A program made the position numbers and the translations under genes. 64,000 nucleotides of DNA from a virus: the IMG/VR virus record IMGVR_UViG_3300017917_002068, positions 62,001 to 126,000 of that record, one strand, 5' to 3'. A model generated the notes under the pieces. It did not search any database. It was not told the DNA's origin and worked only from the letters and a program-made list of their open reading frames with translations. Below, in pieces: positions 1 to 8,014 of this stretch. The first letter of the stretch is position 1. The number at the start of each line of letters is the position of its first letter.

Positions 1-1592
1 AGAAACGTGACGATAGCGAATCTACACAGGCTGCTGGTGCGTATGTTGCTTATCCTAAGAAAGGCATCCATGAGTGGATCGGTTCAGTTGATATTAATTC
101 ACTTTATCCATCGGCGATTCGTGCGTTAAACATGGGTCCAGAGACTATTGTAGGACAGTTGCGTCAAGATTATACCAAGAACTATATCGATGAGCAAATG
201 GCGAGACACGGTAAATCTTTTGCTGCGGCTTGGGAAGGGTTATTCAGCAGTCTCGAGTATCAATTCGTCATGGAAAGAAATGTTGCCAAAGAGATTATAA
301 TCGATTGGGAAGATGGAAGTTCTGACACATTATCTGGCGCACAGATATACGACTTAATTTTTGAAAGCAATCAGCCTTGGATGTTATCAGCTAATGGGAC
401 TATTTTTACCTACGAAAAAGATGGAATCATTCCTGGATTGCTAGCTCGATGGTATAAAGAGCGTAAAGAAATGCAGGCTAAACTTAAAGAATGTATTCAA
501 GCCGGCAATAAAGTCGAAGAAGAATACTGGGATAAGCGACAGTTAGTTAAAAAGATTAATCTAAACAGTTTGTATGGTGCTATTCTAAACGCAGGCTGTA
601 GATTCTTTGACCAACGTATTGGTCAATCAACCACTTTGACAGGTCGAACCATTACTAAACATATGGCTTCGAAGATCAACGAAATCATCACAGGTGAATA
701 CGATTACAAAGGTAAAGCGATCATCTATGGCGATACAGATTCTTGTTATTTTTCAGCATATCCTGTGCTAAAGAAAGAAATTGAATCTGGTAAAATTCCT
801 TGGACTAAAGAAACGGTGGTAACTTTATATGATCAAATCGCAGACGAAGTCAATGCCAGCTTTATCAAACTCATGCAAGACGCCTGCCACTGCCCGAAGA
901 CAAGAGGTGATGTCATCAAAGCAGGTCGCGAGATTGTTGCAAGCAAAGGACTCTTCATTACTAAAAAACGATATGCAGTCTTATACTACGACAAAGAAGG
1001 TAAAAGAGCAGACGTTGGCGATTCTCCTGGTAAAATCAAAGCCATGGGACTTGACCTAAAACGATCCGATACTCCTGTAGTTATTCAAGACTTCTTGAGT
1101 GAAGTTTTGACTAAAGTATTGAAAGGTGCAGAAAAAGAACAAGTTTTAGAATATATTACTGATTTTAGAACTGAATTCAAAACTAGACCTGGTTGGGAGA
1201 AAGGTTCGCCAAAACGTGCCAACAACATTACCGAATACCAAGCTAAAGAAAAGAAAGCTGGTAAGGCTAATATGCCAGGACATGTTCGTGCTAGTATCAA
1301 TTGGAATACTTTAAAACGCCTTAACGATGACAAATATTCTATGGCTATCACTGACGGTGCTAAAGTAATTGTCTGTAAGATCAAAGATAATCCAATGGGC
1401 TATACTTCAGTTGCATATCCTGTTGATGAACTTAGACTCCCCCAATGGTTCAAAGATTTGCCGTTTGACGATGGCGAAATGGAAACCACAGTCATTGACG
1501 AAAAACTAGAAAACCTGATTGGTGTCTTGGAATGGGACATCAGTTCAACAAGGACCGATAATACATTCAACAAATTGTTTGATTTTGAATGA
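1..1592 (+). CDS. 43: DNA polymerase gp43, C-terminal part (5' truncated)
   Basis: Family B replicative DNA polymerase; only the polymerase half lies in the window, and the reading frame enters at base 3 with no start. Motif A (DINSLYPSAI) is read from about base 99, motif B (KKINLNSLYG) near 555-585 and the catalytic YGDTDS of motif C near 727-744. About 530 residues from just before motif A to the stop agree with the T4 gp43 layout; the exonuclease domain must lie upstream. The C-terminus TFNKLFDFE looks like the hydrophobic clamp-binding peptide of T4-type polymerases, and the next gene is the clamp. Identity is secure; the clamp-binding role is inferred from T4. Confidence 0.96.
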   Translation, partial: KRDDSESTQAAGAYVAYPKKGIHEWIGSVDINSLYPSAIRALNMGPETIVGQLRQDYTKNYIDEQMARHGKSFAAAWEGLFSSLEYQFVMERNVAKEIIIDWEDGSSDTLSGAQIYDLIFESNQPWMLSANGTIFTYEKDGIIPGLLARWYKERKEMQAKLKECIQAGNKVEEEYWDKRQLVKKINLNSLYGAILNAGCRFFDQRIGQSTTLTGRTITKHMASKINEIITGEYDYKGKAIIYGDTDSCYFSAYPVLKKEIESGKIPWTKETVVTLYDQIADEVNASFIKLMQDACHCPKTRGDVIKAGREIVASKGLFITKKRYAVLYYDKEGKRADVGDSPGKIKAMGLDLKRSDTPVVIQDFLSEVLTKVLKGAEKEQVLEYITDFRTEFKTRPGWEKGSPKRANNITEYQAKEKKAGKANMPGHVRASINWNTLKRLNDDKYSMAITDGAKVIVCKIKDNPMGYTSVAYPVDELRLPQWFKDLPFDDGEMETTVIDEKLENLIGVLEWDISSTRTDNTFNKLFDFE

Positions 1593-1600
1593 TTTCAAGG

Positions 1601-1629
1601 TTGATTTTTATTCAAGATCTAAATATAAT
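1601..1629 (+). promoter_or_regulatory. sigma70-like promoter before the clamp gene
   Basis: TTGATT (1601-1606) and a perfect TATAAT (1624-1629) are 17 bases apart in the 62-base gap after the polymerase gene. Transcription would start near 1636, giving a short leader with GGAG at 1642-1645, ten bases before the ATG at 1655. Unlike the other strong promoters of this window it leaves a normal ribosome-binding leader. Confidence 0.7.
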
Positions 1630-1654
1630 CTTAATATACATGGAGACTCTCTAA

Positions 1655-2392
1655 ATGAAAGACATTTTACAAGACATCGTATCACATACGCAAAACCTAG
1701 GCTTCTTAACAACTGTTAAAGTAACAGGCACAGAAGAAAAAACCACTATCAATTCAATGGCTGACGACCGTTCGGTTATTATGGAGGCAGAAACTGCTAA
1801 CCCTTATCCAGATATGATCGGTGTGTTCGGCATGCCTCAATTGCAAAAATTAAAATACCTATTGGATGGCTCAGAATACAAAGAAGAAGCCAAGATTACA
1901 ATAACAACAGCAGAACGCAATGGCGAAGTTATTCCAGTAGGTATCCATTTTGAAAACAAAGACAGTGACTTCAAGAACGATTATCGTTTTATGAATCAAG
2001 AAATTATTAATGAAAAGATGAAGACTGTCAAGTTCCGTGGCGTTAAGTGGGACGTAGAAATCGAACCAAGCGTTGCCGCAGTACAACGTTTCAATTTCCA
2101 AGCAGGTGCTAACAGCGAACATCCAACATTCTTAGCTAAGACAGACGGTGGTAATTTAAAGTTTATCTTTGGTGATGCCTCGACACACGGTGGCGAGTTT
2201 GTATTTGCACAAAATGTAGCAGGCAAACTCGATCGTGGTTGGACTTGGCCGGTACTTCCAATTCTCGCTATTCTTAAAATTGCAGATGTTAATAACACTA
2301 AGATGTCTTTGAGTAACGAAGGTGCTATTCAAATTACTCTCGACAGTGGTTTAGCAACTTACAAATATATCATCCCAGCACAAGCAGCCTAA
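1655..2392 (+). CDS. 45: Sliding clamp gp45
   Basis: DNA polymerase processivity clamp, 245 residues against 228 in T4. It is called from its place directly after gp43, its length and a clamp-like layout. The stretch FGMPQLQKLKYLLD corresponds to the conserved helix near residue 60 of gp45, and the later half contains beta-rich segments such as LKFIFGDAST and ILKIADVNN expected of a second clamp domain. The ring tethers polymerase to DNA and in T4 also activates late transcription through gp55 and gp33. SD GGAG precedes the ATG. Overall similarity to T4 is weak by eye, so the call rests on family pattern plus synteny. Confidence 0.82.
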   Translation: MKDILQDIVSHTQNLGFLTTVKVTGTEEKTTINSMADDRSVIMEAETANPYPDMIGVFGMPQLQKLKYLLDGSEYKEEAKITITTAERNGEVIPVGIHFENKDSDFKNDYRFMNQEIINEKMKTVKFRGVKWDVEIEPSVAAVQRFNFQAGANSEHPTFLAKTDGGNLKFIFGDASTHGGEFVFAQNVAGKLDRGWTWPVLPILAILKIADVNNTKMSLSNEGAIQITLDSGLATYKYIIPAQAA

Positions 2393-2394
2393 AT

Positions 2395-2766
2395 ATGATC
2401 AAGGGAATCAATTCTTCCAATAGATATATTTCTATCAGTGGTGGTTCGCCGGCGGCTCCTTATATAAGTCCAGGTGCAGCAGGTGCGGGAATGCTACGAT
2501 GGAATCCAAACATGAATCAGATGGAAGTTAATGACGGTAATAGTTGGATTGGAATCTCGATGAACTACGCATCTATCGAATTGACTCCCGAGACTGAAAG
2601 TCTTTTAGAATGGGCTAGGAAGAAACGAGATCAAGAAAAGAATTGGTACGAACTTGCATCCAATAGTGAAGCTGTTCGTATCGCACTAGAACAGTTAGAA
2701 CAGGCACAAACAAGATTAGAACTTACAGCAATTTTAGCGAGAGACCATGAACAAACAACCAGTTGA
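2395..2766 (+). CDS. Conserved phage protein, unknown function
   Basis: A 123-residue protein starting two bases after the clamp stop and overlapping the next gene by 20 bases. The N-terminal half (residues 1-60) is Gly/Pro/Asn-rich; its segment GMLRWNPNMNQMEVNDGNSW resembles a turn-rich module seen in phage tail fibre proteins. Residues 65-120 look helical and charged (LEQLEQAQTRLELTAIL), as in a coiled coil. Its place between the clamp and the DNA-modification gene does not explain a fibre-like segment. Function is not assigned. Confidence 0.72.
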   Translation: MIKGINSSNRYISISGGSPAAPYISPGAAGAGMLRWNPNMNQMEVNDGNSWIGISMNYASIELTPETESLLEWARKKRDQEKNWYELASNSEAVRIALEQLEQAQTRLELTAILARDHEQTTS

Positions 2767-4297
2767 TTTAACACCATTACAAAAAGACTATGCAGTTTAT
2801 TTGCCTGCAATTAGTTCTTTTTATTCTACATACATAGCAAAACAAAGATTAGAAGAATTTATTCCTAAAGATCGAATTCCTCAAAATTTTGATCGCGGAA
2901 TCGAAGGCATGAACTTCTTAAATCCCGAGCAAGGTTACTTTTATTACAAATATGCTCTATACTCAGCAGGTCATGCACAATTAGATATTAACAAAAGCAT
3001 GACTCAAGAATCTATGATCCAACAACGTGATCGTGGTGCTACAATGATCTTAGGTGATTCTGGCGGATATCAGATTGGTAAAGGTGTTATTAAGTTTGAT
3101 TGGCAGAACTTTGAAGGTACTGAAGCTAATAAAGTTCGTGAAAAAATTCTTACTTGGTTAGAAGTTACTGCTGATTGGTCTATGATGCTAGACGTTCCTA
3201 CGTGGGCATGTGATCATATTCACAGCCCAAAGACCGGACTAAAAACTTTTGATGACTGTTTAGAGAAGACTCGATTCAATAATGAATATTTTATTAAAAA
3301 TCGTGTCGGCGCTAAAGACGGTGGTACTAAATTACTAAATGTTCTTCAAGGTTCGAACTGGGAAAACGCAGAAGCCTGGTATCAAGGTGTAAAAGAATAC
3401 TCCGACGTTTCAATACACGGAGATAAAGCCGCAGAAGGTTGGGCTATGGGCGGTGCTAATATGTGCAAGATGCCTATTACACTACGCAGACTGATCACTA
3501 TGCGGTTTGATGGTATGCTGGAAGGCAAAGATTGGATGCACTTCCTAGGTACCGCACAGCTGGATTGGGCTTGTTACTTAACAAGTATCCAACGTCAAAT
3601 CAGAAAACACGTAAATGAAAACTTCACAATTTCCTTTGACTGCGCCTCACCGTTTATCGCAACAGCTCACGGATTGGTATATACTAACGCCCAGCATACC
3701 TCTAAGCGATTCAGTGTTATCATGGATAAAGCCCCGGACAATAAGGGTCTTTCCGGACGGCACGATATACCTTTTCCTTTCGAAAGCGATTTCGGTCGAA
3801 GACTTACGATCGCAGATATATGCCACTATGCTCCAGGCATGCTAAACAAGATTGGCAAAGAAGGCAAAACTTCGTGGGATAGCTTTGCCTATGCTCTAAT
3901 GATGGGTCATAATGTAGAATGTCACATTCGTGCTGTTCAACGTGCTAATAACTTGGCAGACATTGAATCAACTAGAATTAAACCTGATTGGAGACGATGG
4001 AGAAAAGTTAAAGATTCCGACAAGAGCGATGAAATCTCCGAGTGGGTTCCTAGAAACGTTTTATATTTTAATCGATTTGTCGAAGAATTATTTGAATGTA
4101 AAACTAAAGATTCGGCCTTTGAAATGATCGCCGAAGCAGAACGTCTTGGATTTTTACAAAATCTAGAAGGTGCTCGTTTGCGTGGTGGTGTAACCAATAT
4201 TGCCGATAAACTCTTTTTTGAAGAAGGTGAAGAGGACAAAGGATCGTGGGAAGACGATCGCGAAGATGAGACTTTGGATAATCTTAAAGTAGAATAA
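2747..4297 (+). CDS. dpdA: DpdA-like DNA 7-deazaguanine transglycosylase (TGT family)
   Basis: Predicted to exchange guanine in phage DNA for a 7-deazaguanine base, the DNA counterpart of tRNA-guanine transglycosylase (TGT). The TGT signatures appear in order: DSGGYQ (D104-Q109, as TGT DSGGFQ), LDVP (D149), LQG (200-202), GWAMGG (231-236) and FDCASP, whose D298 matches the TGT nucleophile in FDCVLP. H388 in GHNVECH matches the TGT zinc histidine region, but the CxCxxC zinc motif is not seen; only C359 and C392 are nearby. At 516 residues it is long and ends in an acidic tail. FolE and QueE elsewhere in the window support the DNA-modification role. The natural substrate is inferred, not shown. 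Confidence 0.85.
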   Translation: MNKQPVDLTPLQKDYAVYLPAISSFYSTYIAKQRLEEFIPKDRIPQNFDRGIEGMNFLNPEQGYFYYKYALYSAGHAQLDINKSMTQESMIQQRDRGATMILGDSGGYQIGKGVIKFDWQNFEGTEANKVREKILTWLEVTADWSMMLDVPTWACDHIHSPKTGLKTFDDCLEKTRFNNEYFIKNRVGAKDGGTKLLNVLQGSNWENAEAWYQGVKEYSDVSIHGDKAAEGWAMGGANMCKMPITLRRLITMRFDGMLEGKDWMHFLGTAQLDWACYLTSIQRQIRKHVNENFTISFDCASPFIATAHGLVYTNAQHTSKRFSVIMDKAPDNKGLSGRHDIPFPFESDFGRRLTIADICHYAPGMLNKIGKEGKTSWDSFAYALMMGHNVECHIRAVQRANNLADIESTRIKPDWRRWRKVKDSDKSDEISEWVPRNVLYFNRFVEELFECKTKDSAFEMIAEAERLGFLQNLEGARLRGGVTNIADKLFFEEGEEDKGSWEDDREDETLDNLKVE

Positions 4298-4298
4298 A

Positions 4299-4327
4299 TT
4301 GACTTTACTATTGATTGATCGTATAAT
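4299..4327 (+). promoter_or_regulatory. Consensus sigma70 promoter, leaderless geometry
   Basis: TTGACT (4299-4304), a 17-base spacer and TATAAT (4322-4327). Only six bases separate the -10 box from the ATG at 4334, so the predicted first transcribed base is the A of the start codon. It heads the run of small genes after dpdA. The same geometry is found before queE and gp47. Confidence 0.8.
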
Positions 4328-4333
4328 CAATAT

Positions 4334-4558
4334 ATGAAACAAAAGAAATACTCTCCAAATCAATTTGTCCTCAATCGAGGACAGATTGAAAAATTGGCCA
4401 AAATGGCTGCTCACTTCAAAGAAGTCGAGTGGTTTACCTTAGAAGAAAGCTCTAGCAGCGGAATCGGTCCTACCGTTGTTGTTAAGTTTAACCTATTCAA
4501 CGATAGCGACAAGGACATCGATACTACCGTTGATATCACTGATGTAGGTACCTGGTGA
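4334..4558 (+). CDS. Small conserved phage protein
   Basis: A 74-residue soluble protein of unknown function. The C-terminal half (about residues 36-74) carries SSSGIGPTVVVKFNLF followed by an Asp/Thr-rich strand pattern ending TDVGTW, which I recognise as a recurrent small-protein family of T4-like aquatic phages. The start at 4334 has no Shine-Dalgarno sequence but sits exactly at the predicted start site of the upstream promoter, so it may be translated from a leaderless mRNA. The next gene overlaps its stop (GTGA). Confidence 0.75.
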   Translation: MKQKKYSPNQFVLNRGQIEKLAKMAAHFKEVEWFTLEESSSSGIGPTVVVKFNLFNDSDKDIDTTVDITDVGTW

Positions 4559-5019
4559 AAAAAGAACTAGATGAAGCACTCTGTGCCAAATATCCTAAAA
4601 TTTTTAAAAACCGTCATGGCAATATGAAAGAAACTCTGATGTGTTGGGGTTTTGAATGTGGTGATGGTTGGTATAAAATCCTCGACTCCCTGTGCGCTCA
4701 GATCCAACACTACACTGATTGGAATAACGATAATCATGCCAAAGGTTACAAACAGTACAAACAAGTACCTCAAGTAGTAGCTATACAGGTCAAAGAAAAG
4801 TTTGGCGGACTGCGATTCTATTATGACGGCGGCGATGATCAAATTTTTGGCATGGTTCGTATGGCAGAATCCTGGGCGGCACAGACTTGCGAAGAATGTG
4901 GTGAATCAGGTACTATACGTCATGACGGTTGGATGCGTACTCTTTGCGACAAACACGAAGCAGAGTATCAGGAAAGACAAACTGAAAGATTTGCCAAAGA
5001 TAACGGACTAGAACTATGA
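4555..5019 (+). CDS. Conserved protein with C-terminal zinc-binding pattern
   Basis: A 154-residue protein starting with GTG inside the stop of the previous gene (GTGA). The segment QVKEKFGGLRFYYDGG (about residues 78-93) is the family core, followed by an aromatic helix and a likely zinc site made of CEEC (about residues 116-119) and C-x-x-H (LCDKH, about 135-139). Similar short proteins occur widely in phages. No enzymatic role can be assigned; the metal site suggests a structural zinc fold. The next gene starts in its stop codon (ATGA). Confidence 0.8.
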   Translation: MKKELDEALCAKYPKIFKNRHGNMKETLMCWGFECGDGWYKILDSLCAQIQHYTDWNNDNHAKGYKQYKQVPQVVAIQVKEKFGGLRFYYDGGDDQIFGMVRMAESWAAQTCEECGESGTIRHDGWMRTLCDKHEAEYQERQTERFAKDNGLEL

Positions 5020-5177
5020 AATGTTTTGCCTGCGGTGAAAAAATCAAAGAACAAGGTGTAGGCTGCGACTGGAATCAAGGACGATGTCCGCATCGTATGC
5101 CTATGCTAACTGACTATCATTTTAGATATCTTAATTTAATCAACTCAATCCGTAATTTTTTCAAGCGTAAAAAATAA
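5016..5177 (+). CDS. 53-residue Cys-rich mini-protein
   Basis: A short gene joined to both neighbours: it starts in an ATGA overlap with the preceding stop and its TAA shares a base with the ATG of the next gene (TAATG). The product begins MKCFACGEKI and has C3, C6, C17 and C24 followed by PH, a plausible zinc-ribbon or knuckle pattern; the C-terminus is basic (FFKRKK). The perfect coupling on both sides and the spaced cysteines support it as real. Function unknown. Confidence 0.7.
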   Translation: MKCFACGEKIKEQGVGCDWNQGRCPHRMPMLTDYHFRYLNLINSIRNFFKRKK

Positions 5178-5716
5178 TGAAACGCGAATACAAAGAAGGC
5201 ACACACAAAGACATCACGTTTTTCGTAGGTCGTGAAATTGAACACACACCTGCTTATGGAAAATTGACTTTGTTTGTAGTAGGAGTACAATCAATCGGCG
5301 ATATCGAAAAAGCCATCAATGATCCGTCATTGACTGGAAATCCTATCACACACATTTTCTTTGGTGCTAATCACAGTTTCAATCCTAAGAAGGATGACTA
5401 CGAAAGTTGGAAATCGTGGGAAGATATGATACAGTATTTCCTCGATAATGGATACTGGTGTAGTCTCGATATTCCGATGAGTGCTGTAGAAGAATTTAAC
5501 GATGGTGGTCTGAACGATCACAATAAGTTTATTCCACAGATTCGAGTGCCTATCCCGTATATTAAATTGTGGAATTATAATACAATGTTAAAGATCGACG
5601 ACAAAGATTTTAATGCAACTAATCCTGGGGTCTGGTGCCATAACCTCAGAGATCTAATGAGTAGAGATCGTTTTACTGATTGGGATCAATATGGCAAGGA
5701 CGAGATAATCAAATGA
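5177..5716 (+). CDS. Conserved phage protein, unknown function
   Basis: A 179-residue soluble protein. Its first half reads as alternating strands and helices (ITFFVGREIEHTP, KLTLFVVGVQS, THIFFGANHSF), then a Trp/Asp-rich stretch (SWKSWEDMIQYFLDNGYWCSLD), and the C-terminus contains VPIPYIKLWNYNTMLKIDD. No catalytic motif is recognised. It belongs to the tightly coupled small-gene run, with TAATG at its start and ATGA at its stop. I recognise it as a recurrent hypothetical of T4-like aquatic phages but give no role. Confidence 0.78.
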   Translation: MKREYKEGTHKDITFFVGREIEHTPAYGKLTLFVVGVQSIGDIEKAINDPSLTGNPITHIFFGANHSFNPKKDDYESWKSWEDMIQYFLDNGYWCSLDIPMSAVEEFNDGGLNDHNKFIPQIRVPIPYIKLWNYNTMLKIDDKDFNATNPGVWCHNLRDLMSRDRFTDWDQYGKDEIIK

Positions 5717-6066
5717 GTTATGGACAGGTAGTAGGCTACGCTAGTACATCAAAAGGTATAGGTATTAAGCCTGCTCGAAAAATAAGGAAACAAAAAGTGA
5801 AACTCACATTTAAACAGCGCATTCGTAACTGGTTGATGCGTGAAGAAGTTGAAGAAGATGCTCCTCAACTTGTCGAAGCAAGTTCTTTATCTAGTGAAGG
5901 TATGCGACTACAGATCTATAAAGCCAACGGTGGTTACGTTGTAGAAACCCGTAACTACGATAATAGAACTGATCGTCATTATTGTACCATGCACGTAATT
6001 ACTGAAGAACAAGATCTCGGAGATTCATTAGGTAAAATTGTTATGATGGAGGCGTTAAAGCAATGA
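5713..6066 (+). CDS. Conserved phage protein, unknown function
   Basis: A 117-residue protein; the start at 5713 is chosen because its ATGA overlaps the preceding stop, although the frame stays open to 5680. Residues 18-45 are strongly basic (KPARKIRKQKVKLTFKQRIR), compatible with nucleic-acid binding, followed by an acidic linker (EEVEEDAP) and a beta-rich C-terminal half (GMRLQIYKANGGYVVETRNY). Such a basic tail plus small beta domain is common in phage regulatory or DNA-associated proteins, but nothing specific is recognised. Confidence 0.72.
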   Translation: MSYGQVVGYASTSKGIGIKPARKIRKQKVKLTFKQRIRNWLMREEVEEDAPQLVEASSLSSEGMRLQIYKANGGYVVETRNYDNRTDRHYCTMHVITEEQDLGDSLGKIVMMEALKQ

Positions 6067-6266
6067 AAGAATTTACAGTAAAAGAAAGCACGGGTTTTAG
6101 ACTGCGTGTTAAAAGTTGGAAATGTCTTAGTCCTGCTGATCTAAATAGTATCGAATTTATTAACGAATCCTTAGACGACAAGGGCGAAGTTAGTCAGAGT
6201 TCTACATACAGTTTCTTCATGACTGACGAAGAAGTTAAAACACTGTGCGAAGGAATGTTAAAGTGA
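6063..6266 (+). CDS. Small protein, unknown function
   Basis: A 67-residue protein starting in an ATGA overlap with the previous stop. It shows alternating strands (FTVKESTGFRLRVKSWKC, SSTYSFFMTDEEVKTL) and no transmembrane segment, metal site or catalytic pattern. It belongs to the same coupled run as its neighbours. Not recognised. Confidence 0.65.
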   Translation: MKEFTVKESTGFRLRVKSWKCLSPADLNSIEFINESLDDKGEVSQSSTYSFFMTDEEVKTLCEGMLK

Positions 6267-6658
6267 TCGTAAAACAAGATATTCGTCCAAACAAAATGAT
6301 TTGGGTAACCTTCCGTAAAGAGGGCATACATAAATATCCAGCAGCACTAACTGATCCTAACCTAGCTACAGGAGATGAATATGATGTATCGTTCCTTGGT
6401 CATCCCCATCGTCATATTTTTCATTTCAGGGTGTGGATCTCCGTCACTCACAATGACCGTGATATCGAGTTCATCCAATTCAAACGATGGTTGGAATCAC
6501 TGTATTCAGGGAAAGAAAATTGTCTGTCACTGGACTACAAAAGTTGCGAAATGATGTCAGACGAATTATATGACATTATTTCACAAAAGTATCCAAATCG
6601 AGAGATTTGGATTGAGGTCTCCGAAGACGGAGAAAATGGTTCATTTATCAAGTACTAA
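6263..6658 (+). CDS. Conserved phage protein, unknown function
   Basis: A protein of about 131 residues. A GTG at 6263 overlapping the preceding stop (GTGA), with AGGA just upstream, is preferred over an in-frame GTG at 6245. The protein is basic at the start (VKQDIRPNKMIWVTFRKEG), has an aromatic and histidine-rich middle (GHPHRHIFHFRVWISVTHND) that could bind a metal, and ends acidic. The histidines are not arranged as any motif I can name. Function unknown. Confidence 0.7.
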   Translation: MIVKQDIRPNKMIWVTFRKEGIHKYPAALTDPNLATGDEYDVSFLGHPHRHIFHFRVWISVTHNDRDIEFIQFKRWLESLYSGKENCLSLDYKSCEMMSDELYDIISQKYPNREIWIEVSEDGENGSFIKY

Positions 6659-6679
6659 ACTATAAGGAAGAAAGCTATC

Positions 6680-6913
6680 ATGGCTCGTAACTACAAGGAC
6701 TATCAATATTTTGCAAACCGTCCTGATGTTGTTAAGGTGTGGGATGATCTCGAAGCATTTCACGACTTTTGTCGCTTTGAACTCCGCGAGTTCAATCCTG
6801 CGGAACTTTACCGCAAAGAAGCACCTAACTACAGTGCTTATCTAGCAAGTAAGCGTCCTCGTCGCCCTTATCAGGGTAAAAACCCAAGGTTCAATAATTA
6901 TCGCAATGGCTAA
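6680..6913 (+). CDS. Small basic-tailed protein
   Basis: A 77-residue protein preceded by a clear AAGGAAG ribosome-binding site. The N-terminal 45 residues are aromatic and acidic (DYQYFANRP, DDLEAFHDFCRFEL); the C-terminal 25 are Arg/Tyr/Asn-rich (KRPRRPYQGKNPRFNNYRNG), resembling an RNA- or DNA-binding tail. It overlaps the glycosyltransferase start by eight bases and is probably cotranslated. No known family recognised. Confidence 0.65.
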   Translation: MARNYKDYQYFANRPDVVKVWDDLEAFHDFCRFELREFNPAELYRKEAPNYSAYLASKRPRRPYQGKNPRFNNYRNG

Positions 6914-7979
6914 GATATTTTTAGTAGATCTCGAAGCTGTTGAAACTCGATACACAGGCGAGTGGAAGAATCACTTGCCTGTATTATTGAGAAAGAGAGG
7001 ACACGATGTTCAAGTTATTTCTGGCCCTGAAGATATCCCTAGTGCCACTACTCCTGGTGCCTTTCTTAACTTTGGTGGCACTAATATCTATAAGTCTAAT
7101 CAGGTTGAACAGATTGGTCGCTTATTTTGCGCTGGACGCATTTCAGCTGGCGACCATTTTATTTTTACTGATGCTTGGCATCCGGGCATTGTAAATTTAA
7201 AATATATGAGTGAGCTATTACAGATTCCTGTAAAAATTCACGCACTATGGCATGCCGGCTCATATGATCCTCAAGACTTCCTAGGTCGTCTTATCGGAGA
7301 TGCTCCGTGGGTTAGACATAGCGAAAAAGCTTTTTATCATGCTATCGATTACAATTACTTTGCCACTGAGTTCCATATCGAAATGTTTGTTAAGAATCTT
7401 TTAGATTACGAAAATTCTGACATCGTCAGGCAATTCGCTCCTAATAAGATTATACGAAGTGGATGGCCTATGGAGTATATGACAGATACTTTGCTCATGT
7501 ACAAAAATATGCCAAAGAAAAATCTTATTTTATTTCCTCATCGAATCGCTCCAGAAAAACAATTAGATATCTTTTTAGATCTTAAAGATCGATTGCCTCA
7601 ATATGAATTTCGTGTTTGTCAAGAATATCCTCTGACTAAAAACGAATATCATAATATGCTAGGCGAAGCTAAACTAGTATTCAGTGCCAATCTACAAGAA
7701 ACATTAGGCATTAGTTGGTATGAAGGTGCCATAGTTGATGCTATTCCTATGGTCCCGGATCGCCTAAGCTACAGTGAAATGGCTTTGACTGAATTTAAAT
7801 ATCCTTCTGAATGGACTGAGTCATTTCAATCCTATAACACACACAGAGAAAAGGTAGTACATCAAATTGTCCAGTATATGGAAAATTATGAAAAGTATCT
7901 ACCTCGCCTAAATAAACAGGTAGATGTATTAACAAAGAACTTCTTTAGTTGCGATAATCTACTGGAGATGTTAAAATAA
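6906..7979 (+). CDS. GT-B glycosyltransferase (GT4-like)
   Basis: Predicted sugar-nucleotide-dependent glycosyltransferase of the two-Rossmann-domain GT-B fold, 357 residues. The C-terminal half contains the GT4-type signatures ILFPHRIAPEKQLDIF (about residues 208-223) and ETLGISWYEGA (about 265-275), whose Glu normally contacts the donor. The N-terminal acceptor domain begins MAKIFLVDLEAVETRY and holds FLNFGGTNIY. The acceptor is unknown. The location among DNA-modification and nucleotide genes, just before folE and far from the tail, makes a modified DNA base one candidate; a surface glycan is the alternative. Confidence 0.8.
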   Translation: MAKIFLVDLEAVETRYTGEWKNHLPVLLRKRGHDVQVISGPEDIPSATTPGAFLNFGGTNIYKSNQVEQIGRLFCAGRISAGDHFIFTDAWHPGIVNLKYMSELLQIPVKIHALWHAGSYDPQDFLGRLIGDAPWVRHSEKAFYHAIDYNYFATEFHIEMFVKNLLDYENSDIVRQFAPNKIIRSGWPMEYMTDTLLMYKNMPKKNLILFPHRIAPEKQLDIFLDLKDRLPQYEFRVCQEYPLTKNEYHNMLGEAKLVFSANLQETLGISWYEGAIVDAIPMVPDRLSYSEMALTEFKYPSEWTESFQSYNTHREKVVHQIVQYMENYEKYLPRLNKQVDVLTKNFFSCDNLLEMLK

Positions 7980-8014
7980 TATGTCATCCACGACTATAAC
8001 TCGGAGAAACTTAA

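Noticed and set aside
5264-5291. TTGACT-N16-TACAAT inside the 5177 gene
   Set aside because: Within coding sequence and not followed by a gene start.
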